Positions 32,728 through 41,426 of a stretch of DNA of 45,283 bases are shown here, one piece after another (position 1 is the first letter of the stretch; every line of letters starts with the position of its first letter). The notes beneath the pieces are model-generated. The model searched no databases. It worked only from the letters and a program-made list of their open reading frames with translations, and was not told where the DNA came from. Both the position numbers and the translations under genes were made by a program. The stretch comes from Chryseobacterium sp. OV279 (GTDB lineage: Bacteria; Bacteroidota; Bacteroidia; Flavobacteriales; Weeksellaceae): NCBI RefSeq assembly GCF_900128945.1, contig NZ_FQUD01000001.1:1036933-1082215 (forward strand), written 5' to 3'.

Positions 32728-33705
32728 CTAGGCTCTTGGTTCTCTCGCCAAAACAACATTCCTCACAATCATTTCCGCATGAATACGAGAGTTCTCAATA
32801 AACCAAAGATGCGTATCCTTTCCTCCACAAACAACCCCGGCCAGATATAGATTCGGGACATTGGTCTCCATGGTTTCCGGATGATAAAGTGGGTTTAGGC
32901 AGTCACCCTGCAGTTCTATGCCTGAGTTTTTGAGGAAATCAAAATCAGGGAGATATCCTGTTAGTGCCAGGACAAAATCATTGTTAATTTCATTAGTTTG
33001 CCCATTTTCATCTTTAAAAATGACGGTGTTTTCTGTGATTTCTTTTATTTCAGAATTAAAATAAGCTTTGATACTTCCTTCTGCAATCCTGTTTTCGATA
33101 TCCGGTTTTACCCAATATTTGACGCTTTTTGAAATTTCAGAATGACGGATGATCATCGTTACATCAGCCCCTTTTCTGTATGTTTCCAAGGCGGCATCTA
33201 CTGCGGAATTGCTTGATCCTACCACAACCACCTTCTGTTTTGCGTAAGGATAAGGTTCTGTATAATAATGTTTCACTTTTGGAAGGTCTTCTCCGGGAAT
33301 ATTCATCAGATTCGGAATATCATAAAATCCTGTGGAAATAACGACATTTTTTGCCTTGTAAGCCGCTTTTGAGGTTTCAATATCAAAAACATCCCCGCTT
33401 TTGGAAACTTTCATCACTCTTTCATAGAGGTTGATATTGACTTCCCTCTGCCTTGCAATTCCCTGATAATACTCCAGAGCTTCCTGCCGGCCTGGTTTTG
33501 GCGCTGTAGAGATGAACGGAATACCATCTATCTCCAGTTTTTCAGCAGTGGAGAAAAAACGCATATATAAAGGGTAATTGTATAAGGAATTGACGATGGT
33601 TCCTTTTTCTATAATAAGATGGGTTAAATTATTTTTCTGGGCTTCAAGGGCACAGTTAAGACCAATGGGGCCGCCTCCGATGATGAGGATGTCTAAAATT
33701 TCCAT
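32728..33705 (-). CDS. ypdA: YpdA-type bacillithiol disulfide reductase
   Basis: A 325-residue flavin oxidoreductase with FAD motif GGGPIG (10-15) and NAD(P)H motif VGSSNSAVDAA in the middle. It lacks the CxxC of thioredoxin reductase, as YpdA does, and has the characteristic ending VCGGKDTHLWFIENSR. YpdA reduces bacillithiol disulfide, the low-molecular-weight thiol of Firmicutes and some Bacteroidota. The last codons and stop (REPRA*) are encoded by a family C repeat. TAAATTTG on the minus strand (33717-33710) lies only 4 bases before the ATG, so if used the mRNA would be almost leaderless. Confidence 0.88.
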   Translation of the reverse strand: MEILDILIIGGGPIGLNCALEAQKNNLTHLIIEKGTIVNSLYNYPLYMRFFSTAEKLEIDGIPFISTAPKPGRQEALEYYQGIARQREVNINLYERVMKVSKSGDVFDIETSKAAYKAKNVVISTGFYDIPNLMNIPGEDLPKVKHYYTEPYPYAKQKVVVVGSSNSAVDAALETYRKGADVTMIIRHSEISKSVKYWVKPDIENRIAEGSIKAYFNSEIKEITENTVIFKDENGQTNEINNDFVLALTGYLPDFDFLKNSGIELQGDCLNPLYHPETMETNVPNLYLAGVVCGGKDTHLWFIENSRIHAEMIVRNVVLAREPRA

Positions 33706-33823
33706 AGAACAAATTTACTTAAAACCACGATATGAAGCGAAAAATAGACAACAGAACTTATCTATGAAGACGATTGTATTGGCACCAGTTTTGGTGTTTC
33801 TTCAGCATTAAAAAATTGAAAAG

Positions 33824-34468
33824 ATGAAGAACCTTATTATTCCAATATTCGCATTAACTCTGTTGACGGCCTGTAAGAAAACTCCGGAAAAACCGGTTCC
33901 CAACGTGGTAGATTCTATGGCTCTGGCCAAGGAAAAGAATATTGAAAACACAGCACAAAAGAAGAAAACAGATGAAGCAGCTGTAAAAGCAGCTAATGAT
34001 TTAATTCTGCAGGCTTTAAAAAGTAAAGATTATAAAACCTTTGCCTCCTTCATTCATCCCGAAAAAGGAATCAGTTTTTCAATGTATGGATTTATAAACC
34101 CTAAGGAAGATCAACATCTTTCCAAAGAAGATTTCGAGAAATTCCAGCCGACAAAGACCTTATTTACGTGGGGTGCTCAGGACGGTTCAGGAGATCCGTA
34201 TAAAGCCAGCATCAATGATTATCTAACGAAATGGGTCTTCTCCAAAGATTTTACAGGATCACAATATTCATTAAACAAATTCCAGGCTGGCGGAAATTCA
34301 CTTAATAATTTAAAAGAAATTTATCCAGGCAAAGATTTCACCGAAAACTATATAAAAGGCACTGAAAAGAATAGCGATATGGATTGGAAAACCATCCGTT
34401 TTGTCTTTGAAGAATTTCAGGGGAAACAGTATCTGGTGGCTGTTGTGAATGATCAGTGGACGATTTAG
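33824..34468 (+). CDS. Lipoprotein of unknown function
   Basis: A 214-residue lipoprotein with lipobox LLTAC (C17), then a Lys/Ala-rich, probably helical linker (about 28-55) and a soluble domain (about 60-214). The domain has KDYKTFASFIHPEKGISFSMYGF (split by eye) and WKTIRFVFEEFQGKQYLVAVV, a pattern of SnoaL/NTF2-like or similar small alpha+beta domains, but no family is assigned with confidence. It diverges from ypdA with 118 bases between; a 15-codon frame lies just upstream (33764-33811). It ends before the large inverted repeat at 34509. Confidence 0.72.
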   Translation: MKNLIIPIFALTLLTACKKTPEKPVPNVVDSMALAKEKNIENTAQKKKTDEAAVKAANDLILQALKSKDYKTFASFIHPEKGISFSMYGFINPKEDQHLSKEDFEKFQPTKTLFTWGAQDGSGDPYKASINDYLTKWVFSKDFTGSQYSLNKFQAGGNSLNNLKEIYPGKDFTENYIKGTEKNSDMDWKTIRFVFEEFQGKQYLVAVVNDQWTI

Positions 34469-34508
34469 TGAATTAATTATCATTAAATAACGCAAGTTTA
34501 TCATAAGA

Positions 34509-34590
34509 ATGCTTCGACTTCGCTCAGCATGACATCTCTAATATGTAAGGTAAAGTTTACTAAGTGTCATGCTGAGCGGAGTCGAAGCAT
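34509..34590. repeat. Large inverted repeat between convergent genes
   Basis: Arms of 26 bases (34509-34534 and 34565-34590) with one mismatch around a 30-base loop. The left arm contains GCTTCGACTTCGCTCAGCAT and the right arm ATGCTGAGCGGAGTCGAAGC. It lies between the 3' ends of the lipoprotein gene and the glycosyltransferase gene, where it could fold into a long hairpin in either transcript. Part of the arm (CTCAGCATGACA) is also present near 1483-1494. Confidence 0.9.
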
Positions 34591-34623
34591 CTATTATATT
34601 TTTTGTTCTTATTTTGTTCCAGA

Positions 34624-35925
34624 TTAACCCAAAATCTCAGCAAGCTTTTTGGTCAGATTTCTTCTTGAGAACTGCTCTATATTCTGAGTATTTTCAAGCA
34701 GATCTCCTTTTTTCCAAAGCTCATATTTCTCAAGGATAAAATCTTTAACAGCCTTGGAGTCTTCATAGCTGAAGTGCTTTCCTGAGGCAGTTTCTTCCAG
34801 TATTCTCGAAACATCTGCTTCGCCCGGACCGAAAGAGATAATCTGTTTTCCGGTCGCCAGGTATTCAAATATTTTCCCGGGAATAATGCCTTTGGAAGAC
34901 TCATTCGGGAAATTGGTGATCAGTAATAGATTGGAGTTCGCCATTTCTTCCACAGCTTTGTCATGGGAGATATAGCCCAGATTCAGGATGTGGTTTTTCA
35001 GGCTTGAATCTTCTATGGACTGAAGAATTTTATCGTCAACCCTTCCCGCAAATTTCAGAGTAAAATGGTCTGCAAACTCTTTATTTTCTTTGACTAATTC
35101 ATCAAGAACTTTCCAAAGATTTTCAGGATTTCTTAACTGCTCGAGAACTCCGATATAGCTTAATGTGAAAGATTTACTATTTTGTCCGTTCGCTGTTTCA
35201 ATAGGTGAAGAAGAAGCATCACTTTCATCAAATCCATTCGTAATACAAACAGCATTGGCTCCCGCTTTTCTGAAGTTTTCAGCATCGGTATAGCTTGTCG
35301 CCAGAGTGATATCAGCAGTTTTAAAAACGGCACTTTCAAGCTGACGGTGTTTATTATCGGAACTTTTGGTGAGTTTTAAATGTTTGTAATAGGAAATCTC
35401 TGTCCACGGATCACGGAAGTCGGCGATCCATTTCAGGTCCGGGAATTTCTTTTTCAGGCCAAGACCGATCATATGAAGAGAGTGGGGCGGCCCGGAAGTC
35501 ACGACCACATCTATTTTATTTTCTTTTAAATACTGTTCTAGAAATTTAATGGAAGGTTTAACCCAAAAAACTCTGGCATCCGGAATGAAGAAATTTCCTC
35601 TCACCCAGATCGAAAGTCTGGATTTCCAGTTTTGGTTTTTACCGACGTCAAACTGACCGGCTTTGAACTTTTTATTGCTTTTGTTCAGCTTTTCAGCCAG
35701 CTGATAAGGTTCCCAGATTTTGGTTTTTACAATCTCTATATTTTGCGGAACGTCTTTTAAAAGACTTTCATCGAGTAGGGGATAACTTGGATTTTCGGGC
35801 GTGTAGATCACCGGACTCCAGCCGGATTCGGGCAGATATTTTGCAAACTTCAGCCATCTTTGAACACCAGGACCTCCCGCAGGAGGCCAGTAATAGGTGA
35901 TGATTAGTATTTTTTTTTGTTCCAT
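34624..35925 (-). CDS. GT4-family glycosyltransferase
   Basis: A 433-residue GT-B fold glycosyltransferase. The N-terminal domain opens with YYWPPAGGPGVQRW (12-25), typical of GT4 proteins acting on surface polysaccharides; the C-terminal nucleotide-sugar domain has ITNGFDESD, LGYISHDKAVEEMANSNLLL and the EFLA-type acceptor segment GIIPGKIFEYLATGK with the E-x7-E-like glutamate. Cytosolic and membrane-associated. It follows the YfhO-family gene by 27 bases in one operon; the two may build or transfer a glycan on the cell surface. Donor and acceptor are unknown. Confidence 0.88.
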   Translation of the reverse strand: MEQKKILIITYYWPPAGGPGVQRWLKFAKYLPESGWSPVIYTPENPSYPLLDESLLKDVPQNIEIVKTKIWEPYQLAEKLNKSNKKFKAGQFDVGKNQNWKSRLSIWVRGNFFIPDARVFWVKPSIKFLEQYLKENKIDVVVTSGPPHSLHMIGLGLKKKFPDLKWIADFRDPWTEISYYKHLKLTKSSDNKHRQLESAVFKTADITLATSYTDAENFRKAGANAVCITNGFDESDASSSPIETANGQNSKSFTLSYIGVLEQLRNPENLWKVLDELVKENKEFADHFTLKFAGRVDDKILQSIEDSSLKNHILNLGYISHDKAVEEMANSNLLLITNFPNESSKGIIPGKIFEYLATGKQIISFGPGEADVSRILEETASGKHFSYEDSKAVKDFILEKYELWKKGDLLENTQNIEQFSRRNLTKKLAEILG

Positions 35926-35952
35926 TAACCTTGAACAATAAACTTTTAAACG

Positions 35953-38493
35953 TTAAATAGTTTTCTCAACGAGCTGTTCTTTTTTCTTATTTTTATTCGT
36001 CCAGAAGATCCCGAATGCACTCAGTGCGATAAACAGTCCGAAGCATAGAAGCGACAGCCATTTACCTTTTTCAATTACTTCCGGTTCAAAGACCATTCTG
36101 ATGTTGTGAGTTCCTGCAGGAACGTGTACGGCACGCAAAAGATAATCTGCCTTGATATAAGGAACTTCCTTTTCGTCTACAAACATTTTCCAGCCATGAG
36201 GATAATAGATCTCAGAGAATACAGCCAGCTGAGGGGTTTTCGACTGAGATTTGAATTCCAGTTCGTTCGGCTGATATTTCGTTAAATTGATAAATGCCGT
36301 TGAATCTGCCTGCACTGTTTTCCCAGTGAAATAGGCTTTATCTTCTGCTGCCATCACAGCTGTTTTCTTACTGTCGATGACCCCGATAGATTTGATTTCT
36401 TCATCCGGCGTGTTCACGAATTTAAGATCGCTAACAAACCATGCATTTCCGTTGGCTTTGGCATTCGGCATGGCCTGAGGCTTGTCCGGACCGCCCATTA
36501 CCCAGTATTTTGCATTAAGAAGGTTAAGGATATTCGGTACTTTCACAGAATCCATAACCTGGAAATATTCATTGATCACGTCATCATATCTTCTCAGTTT
36601 TACGGCATGATAGCCTCCGATTGAAGATTTGAAATAAGACGTATTTGTCTCGCTGAATGTTCCTAAAATGTTATTGAAAACTCTGTAGTGTGTTTTATCT
36701 CTTTCGGCAATGGTTTCAAGCGTTTTATTAACGTTCACATTGGCCACGATCGATTCTAAATTCGGATTTCCCTGAACTTTTTCCGCCAGAAGATCTGAAC
36801 TTTCTGTCTGGAAAGGATTTTCAGCGAATACTTTATCTACATAATTCTCATCATTCAGATAACGCTTGTTGACCGTCCAAAGATCGAACAAACTCACCGC
36901 TCCGATGATGATCAAAGCGATATTCTGGCTCAGTTTCTTCTTCATGGTCATGAAAAGAACTGCGGCCGTTATAGCTACATATAGCAATGCTTTTATCGCA
37001 TCAATTCTGAATAATTTGAATCGCTCTTCAGATAGATAATCCAAAAGGAAAGGAGGGAAATAGGTCTTCTCACCGTCTGTATAAAAACCAAGCAGTGATT
37101 TTCCAAAAAGAAGAAGAATCAGAAGAAACCCTAAAGTTCCTCCGCTTACATAGAGAAGGATTTTCTTTTTGTATTCCTCCGTTAATTTTTCATCAGTAAA
37201 GAATCTGTAAATCCCGATAATAGCAATCAGAGGGAATAATAATTCCACAACGACTAAGATAGAGGATGGTGCTCTGAATTTACTGTAAAAAGGAACATAG
37301 TCGATAAAGAAGTCAGACAGCGGCATAAAGTTGCTTCCCCACGCCAGCAGAACGGTCAGAATGGATGCTCCGAGAATCCAGTAGCGGTATTTTTTCCATG
37401 CGAAGAAGAATCCTAATAAAGCAAGGAAACATACGACGGCTCCCTGATAGGCAGGTCCTGAAGTTCCCGGCTGGTCTCCCCAATAGGTAACGCCGTTGAA
37501 TCCTTTTGAAATTCTGTCCATTTCAGCCTGCGAGCCCACATTTTCCTGAATAAGTTCCTGAACTCTATTCATCATTTCCTTAGCTTCAGGTTCCTGGCTT
37601 CCGCCACCCATCAATCTTGGAATGAAAAGATTCAGAGTTTCCAGTTTTCCGTAGCTCCACATCAGAATACTGGTTTTATCCAGTCCTGTTTCTCCTGAAG
37701 TATGGCTGTCATTGGTAAGGATCTGTTTTCCACGTACCGTTTCTTTGATGTACTCGGAATTGGCCATAATCCTTTGAGAGTTCATCCCGACCCCTATTGC
37801 ACATGAGGCCGCGATAATTCCGGATGAAATCAGAAAATGCTTCATCGGAATTTTTTTCTGGATTGCTCTTACCAACTCGGAAAGGAATAAAAATCCTAAG
37901 GCCAGGAAGAGATAATATGTCATCTGCGGGTGGTTGGCTGCAATCTGAAGTCCCATAAACAGGGTAGTTGCAATGAATCCCCAGATATATTGTTTGCGGA
38001 TATAAACCAATATTATTCCGGCAAGAAGCGGTGCGAAATACTCGATGGTATTGACCTTACCGTTGTGTCCTGCCGCAATAATGATATAAAAATAGGTGGA
38101 TAAGCCAAAGAAAGTGGCGCCCAGTAAAGCGTATTTCCAGTTTCTGACGGCTACCATTCCAAGGAAGAAAAATCCTGCAAAAAGGAGGAAAAGATAATTG
38201 ACCGGTCTTGGCAGAAAGTTCAGGTTGCTGTCGATCTTTTTGATGATGTCCCCTTTGAACTGGCTTCCCATCTGATAGGTGGGCATTCCGCCAAACATGG
38301 AATCACTCCAGTAGGTTTCGTTTCCGGTATCGGCTCTGTAGTCGAGGAGTTCTTTTGCGCCTCCTCTGTACTGTACGATATCATGCTGAAAAAGCTGTTT
38401 TCCTGAAAAAACAGGGGTGGAGTATAAAAATGCTAAAACTATAAATACAACGAGTGAAATTGCAATATAAATTAAGTTTTTATTTTTAGCCAT
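35953..38493 (-). CDS. YfhO-family polytopic membrane protein
   Basis: An 846-residue protein with about 13 hydrophobic helices, the first at 8-25 and the last close to the C-terminus, and long extracytoplasmic loops, including a ~230-residue one before the final helix. The layout of GT-C-type membrane glycosyltransferases, and the region FSGKQLFQHDIVQYRGGAKE (28-47) with an acidic pair near the first loop, match YfhO. In Firmicutes YfhO adds sugars to teichoic acids; in Bacteroidota the acceptor must differ. It lies between a DUF4834 gene (31 bases upstream) and the GT4 gene (27 bases downstream), all on one strand. Confidence 0.88.
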   Translation of the reverse strand: MAKNKNLIYIAISLVVFIVLAFLYSTPVFSGKQLFQHDIVQYRGGAKELLDYRADTGNETYWSDSMFGGMPTYQMGSQFKGDIIKKIDSNLNFLPRPVNYLFLLFAGFFFLGMVAVRNWKYALLGATFFGLSTYFYIIIAAGHNGKVNTIEYFAPLLAGIILVYIRKQYIWGFIATTLFMGLQIAANHPQMTYYLFLALGFLFLSELVRAIQKKIPMKHFLISSGIIAASCAIGVGMNSQRIMANSEYIKETVRGKQILTNDSHTSGETGLDKTSILMWSYGKLETLNLFIPRLMGGGSQEPEAKEMMNRVQELIQENVGSQAEMDRISKGFNGVTYWGDQPGTSGPAYQGAVVCFLALLGFFFAWKKYRYWILGASILTVLLAWGSNFMPLSDFFIDYVPFYSKFRAPSSILVVVELLFPLIAIIGIYRFFTDEKLTEEYKKKILLYVSGGTLGFLLILLLFGKSLLGFYTDGEKTYFPPFLLDYLSEERFKLFRIDAIKALLYVAITAAVLFMTMKKKLSQNIALIIIGAVSLFDLWTVNKRYLNDENYVDKVFAENPFQTESSDLLAEKVQGNPNLESIVANVNVNKTLETIAERDKTHYRVFNNILGTFSETNTSYFKSSIGGYHAVKLRRYDDVINEYFQVMDSVKVPNILNLLNAKYWVMGGPDKPQAMPNAKANGNAWFVSDLKFVNTPDEEIKSIGVIDSKKTAVMAAEDKAYFTGKTVQADSTAFINLTKYQPNELEFKSQSKTPQLAVFSEIYYPHGWKMFVDEKEVPYIKADYLLRAVHVPAGTHNIRMVFEPEVIEKGKWLSLLCFGLFIALSAFGIFWTNKNKKKEQLVEKTI

Positions 38494-38524
38494 GCTGGTT
38501 ATTATCTTTTATTTCTTGGAATAT

Positions 38525-38752
38525 TTACCTTTTATCTTTACTTTCTTTTACCTCTTCATAGTCAACTGTTTCTGCATCCCAGTTGATATTCTGTTTATTC
38601 TTATTCGAGTTGTTGAGATCCTGCTGCTGCCTGTTATCCTTATTGTTATTAAATCTATAACTGTAAAAAGATTTATAGAACACCCTTCTCAGGATATTCC
38701 AGACAAAGAAAATAACGATGGCTGAGAGTACTAACTCAAGAATGTACTTCAT
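38525..38752 (-). CDS. DUF4834-like small membrane protein
   Basis: A 75-residue protein from ATG 38752; a longer frame to 38806 has an unlikely N-terminus. One membrane helix (about 3-20, ILELVLSAIVIFFVWNIL), a basic stretch (RRVFYKSF), an Asn/Gln-rich middle and the acidic tail DAETVDYEEVKE. This composition matches DUF4834 proteins of Flavobacteriia, whose function is unknown. It is the first gene of the DUF4834-YfhO-GT4 operon. The VDYEEVKE ending could be a docking segment (inference). Confidence 0.75.
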   Translation of the reverse strand: MKYILELVLSAIVIFFVWNILRRVFYKSFYSYRFNNNKDNRQQQDLNNSNKNKQNINWDAETVDYEEVKESKDKR

Positions 38753-38913
38753 AATTTCTAATTTAAATTCAAGTGTATGGTTTAATGCATAAAGTTTAAA
38801 ATTCAAGGGTATAAAATAATCCTGAAAGTAATTACCAATGATAACAACTGCCTCTCAAACTCCAATACCCTTTCAATCTTAAATCTTCAGACTTTAAAAC
38901 GTCTTTAATTCAA

Positions 38914-39963
38914 TTATTTTGCAGAAGGATTGATCATCACAGAAGATTTTGAGATGCTTTTCATAGACTGTGACTGTTTTCCGTCTGAAATCGTCTCGGT
39001 CTGAGTTGTTTTTACATCAATATTCTGGTTGGCAATCCATCCTGTGCTTTGGTCAAACTTAATCACACCGTTCTGAGCAAGCTCGCTGCTAAGACTGTGC
39101 GTAATAGGCCCCTGCGTTTTCTTTTCTGTTTTCTTAGGAATTCCTCCTGTCACAGAAATTTCTGCAGTTCCGTTTCCTACACTTTTTAATGTATAATTTG
39201 AAGTTACCTTCATCGTTCCGCTTGCATCTGCATTTTCAGTAGTCGTCCATTTCTCTCCGATTTTCGCTCCTTTTTTAGGGATGATCGTTAAGTTTTTAGA
39301 AAGCTGCTCTTTCAATACTTTTTCGTTGAAAGTTTCCTTAAGACTGGCTACAACGCTTGCTTTTTGATTAGCATCTTTAACAAGAGTTCCTACCGCAGTG
39401 GTTACTTTTGTGTATACCGCATCAAAACCTGTAATGGAGATCACATTTCCTTTAGTGTCCATTTTCATGTTAAGCTTGTTACCCGTAAGTGCTCTGTTGA
39501 TATTCCAGATCATTTTAAGGTCATCTTCTTTTGGAATAGCCTGCTTGGTATCTACGATGATGGTTTTACCCTGTGCACTTTGTGAATTTCTTTTAGCCAC
39601 AAGATTAAGCGTCATGTCATATACATTTCCCTTGATATCGTTTACCGTGAAATTCATTTCATCTGTAGACTCACTCGTTGCTGTGATTGATTTTCCCTGA
39701 GGATCTTCCATCGTTTTTACGTCTCTCTGGTAAGTGGTAAGAGGATAAGTCTTTCCTTTTTCCAGTTTGAACGTCTGAGTGAAAACTCCTGCAGAATCTT
39801 TGATCGCCGGGTTTTCCGCCACTTTAGCTACAGAATCGGCAGGAACTTCTACCGTAACTGTTTTTCCTGTTTTAGGATCTACTTTAGTGATGGTTGCCGT
39901 TTCTTTTTTACAAGATACTAGAGCTATAGATGAGATAAGCATTAATGCTGCTACGTTTTTCAT
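38914..39963 (-). CDS. DUF6263-like lipoprotein
   Basis: A 349-residue lipoprotein starting at ATG 39963 (MKNVAALML); the longer frame to 40038 reads through non-coding sequence. The lipobox is ALVSC (C18). A lysine/threonine/valine-rich segment (20-50) leads to a beta-rich domain with DEMNFTVNDIKGNVYDMTLN, IWNINRALTGNKLNMKMD and GEKWTTTENADASG, similar to proteins annotated DUF6263 in Bacteroidota. Function unknown; periplasmic or surface exposed. It lies 97 bases downstream of rlmB on the same strand and may have its own promoter. Confidence 0.75.
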   Translation of the reverse strand: MKNVAALMLISSIALVSCKKETATITKVDPKTGKTVTVEVPADSVAKVAENPAIKDSAGVFTQTFKLEKGKTYPLTTYQRDVKTMEDPQGKSITATSESTDEMNFTVNDIKGNVYDMTLNLVAKRNSQSAQGKTIIVDTKQAIPKEDDLKMIWNINRALTGNKLNMKMDTKGNVISITGFDAVYTKVTTAVGTLVKDANQKASVVASLKETFNEKVLKEQLSKNLTIIPKKGAKIGEKWTTTENADASGTMKVTSNYTLKSVGNGTAEISVTGGIPKKTEKKTQGPITHSLSSELAQNGVIKFDQSTGWIANQNIDVKTTQTETISDGKQSQSMKSISKSSVMINPSAK

Positions 39964-40060
39964 TTGAAATTTTTTAAGTTTAAATTTTACTGATATTTCC
40001 GTTCTGTGTATCAATAACGATACCATAAACGACATCATAAAACACTTCTGCCCTTACTGA

Positions 40061-40825
40061 TTACACACTTGGAGCCGCTACGATTTTCTGTCTTACCGCT
40101 TCATACAAAATAGCTCCGCATGCTACAGATACATTCAGTGACTGTGTTTTTCCTTCGATCGGAAGCTTTATTTTTTCGTCTGAATGGTGCATCACTTCCT
40201 TAGAAATTCCTGTTTCTTCATTCCCCATCACGATGGCACAAGGCTCCGTGAAGTTCACATCATAGATCAGTTTCTGAGCTTTTTCAGTCGCTGCAAATAC
40301 AGAAATACCGCTTTGCTGAAGGAAATCTACCGCATGGGCAAGATTTGGTTCCTTACAGATTTTGATATTGTAAAGTGCTCCTGCAGATGTTTTGATAGCA
40401 TCTGAATTGATAGGTGCTCCTCCTTTTTCAGGAATAATAATAGCATCTATCCCAACACATTCTGCTGTTCTGCAAATCGCTCCGAAGTTTCTCACATCCG
40501 TAAGTCTGTCAAGAATTAAAAGGAAAGGCGTTTTTCCTTCCTCAAACAATTGCGGAACAATATCTTCCACTCTGTGAAACGGAACATCTGAAATAAAAGC
40601 AACTATACCCTGGTGATTTTTTCTTGTAAAACGGTTCAGTTTTTCAATCGGAACATAGTTAGGACGAATTTTATGTTTGGCTAAAATAGTCTTTAGCTCA
40701 GCATAAATAGGACCCTGAAGTGCATTCTGCACAAAGATCTTATCAATCGTTTTTCCCGCTTCAATAGCTTCTATTACAGGACGAAGTCCGAAAATGAAAT
40801 CGTCTTTTTTGTTTTCGTTTGTCAA
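40061..40825 (-). CDS. rlmB: 23S rRNA 2'-O-ribose methyltransferase RlmB (SpoU family)
   Basis: A 254-residue SPOUT-class methyltransferase. The N-terminal substrate-recognition domain (1-80; FGLRPVIEAIEAG) precedes the trefoil-knot catalytic domain (about 95-245) with LDRLTDVRNFGAICRTAE, the SAM-binding IVMGNEETGIS and LPIEGKTQSLNVSVACGAIL. RlmB methylates the ribose of G2251 in the peptidyl-transferase P loop. TrmH-like tRNA methyltransferases have the same domain, but the extra N-terminal domain favours RlmB. It begins 24 bases after the lipoprotein gene and belongs to the DinB-lipoprotein-rlmB operon. Confidence 0.92.
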   Translation of the reverse strand: MTNENKKDDFIFGLRPVIEAIEAGKTIDKIFVQNALQGPIYAELKTILAKHKIRPNYVPIEKLNRFTRKNHQGIVAFISDVPFHRVEDIVPQLFEEGKTPFLLILDRLTDVRNFGAICRTAECVGIDAIIIPEKGGAPINSDAIKTSAGALYNIKICKEPNLAHAVDFLQQSGISVFAATEKAQKLIYDVNFTEPCAIVMGNEETGISKEVMHHSDEKIKLPIEGKTQSLNVSVACGAILYEAVRQKIVAAPSV

Positions 40826-40849
40826 AATTTATTTTTTCTGTTGTTAAAC

Positions 40850-41419
40850 TTAGTCAAGGCAGGGAGGTTCTTCTACTGTTTTGTACTTGTTTTCAAAGCC
40901 TGAATCCGTAGTCGTGATCTCCGTTAATTTTCTTGCGTCATTATAAACACTCCATACTGCCTGGTTGTTATCCTTTATATCCAATGTATAATTTACATTT
41001 TCCTGCCCTTTTTCTGCACTTTCTTCATGCAGCTCAAAAAGGTATGTACTTCCTTTTTTGGTAATATTTTTGATCTCAAAATAATAAGCATCCTGCCCAA
41101 TGATATGCTCCAATGCATATTTTCCTTCGTGACTCAAAATTATCTTTTGGTTTTGATAATCACATGGAATGTAGATAATATATCCTGAGTCTTTTTTGGT
41201 AAGCATCGTCCATTCTTTTGGAACAGATTTGAAAATGTCTTTCCAGTTCTCAGGGGCTTTTATTTCCGGTTGATGAATCTTTGAAACTGTATCGGCTGAT
41301 GGCTTGGTAAGGCTGTCAGCAGACTGAGTTTTTACTGTCTCATTCTTAGGGGAACAATTCACCATACTGAAGATGAGTAATCCAAAAAGGAGAAACCGTA
41401 AAAAGAAAATTTTCTTCAT
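40850..41419 (-). CDS. Lipoprotein of unknown function
   Basis: A 189-residue lipoprotein from ATG 41419 (MKKIFFLRFLL); the frame extends upstream into the DinB-like gene, but only this start gives a signal peptide, with lipobox SMVNC (C22). A Ser/Thr/Lys-rich linker (23-55) precedes a domain with WKDIFKSVPKEWTML, YIPCDYQNQKI and the ending VEEPPCLD; two cysteines in the domain may form a disulfide. No family is recognised. It starts 7 bases after the DinB-like gene, so the genes are co-transcribed. Confidence 0.75.
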   Translation of the reverse strand: MKKIFFLRFLLFGLLIFSMVNCSPKNETVKTQSADSLTKPSADTVSKIHQPEIKAPENWKDIFKSVPKEWTMLTKKDSGYIIYIPCDYQNQKIILSHEGKYALEHIIGQDAYYFEIKNITKKGSTYLFELHEESAEKGQENVNYTLDIKDNNQAVWSVYNDARKLTEITTTDSGFENKYKTVEEPPCLD

Positions 41420-41426
41420 CAAAATA

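Noticed and set aside
33764..33811. 15-codon frame MKTIVLAPVLVFLQH just before the lipoprotein gene
   Set aside because: Could be a leader peptide, but there is no attenuator-like structure or codon pattern; chance is likely.
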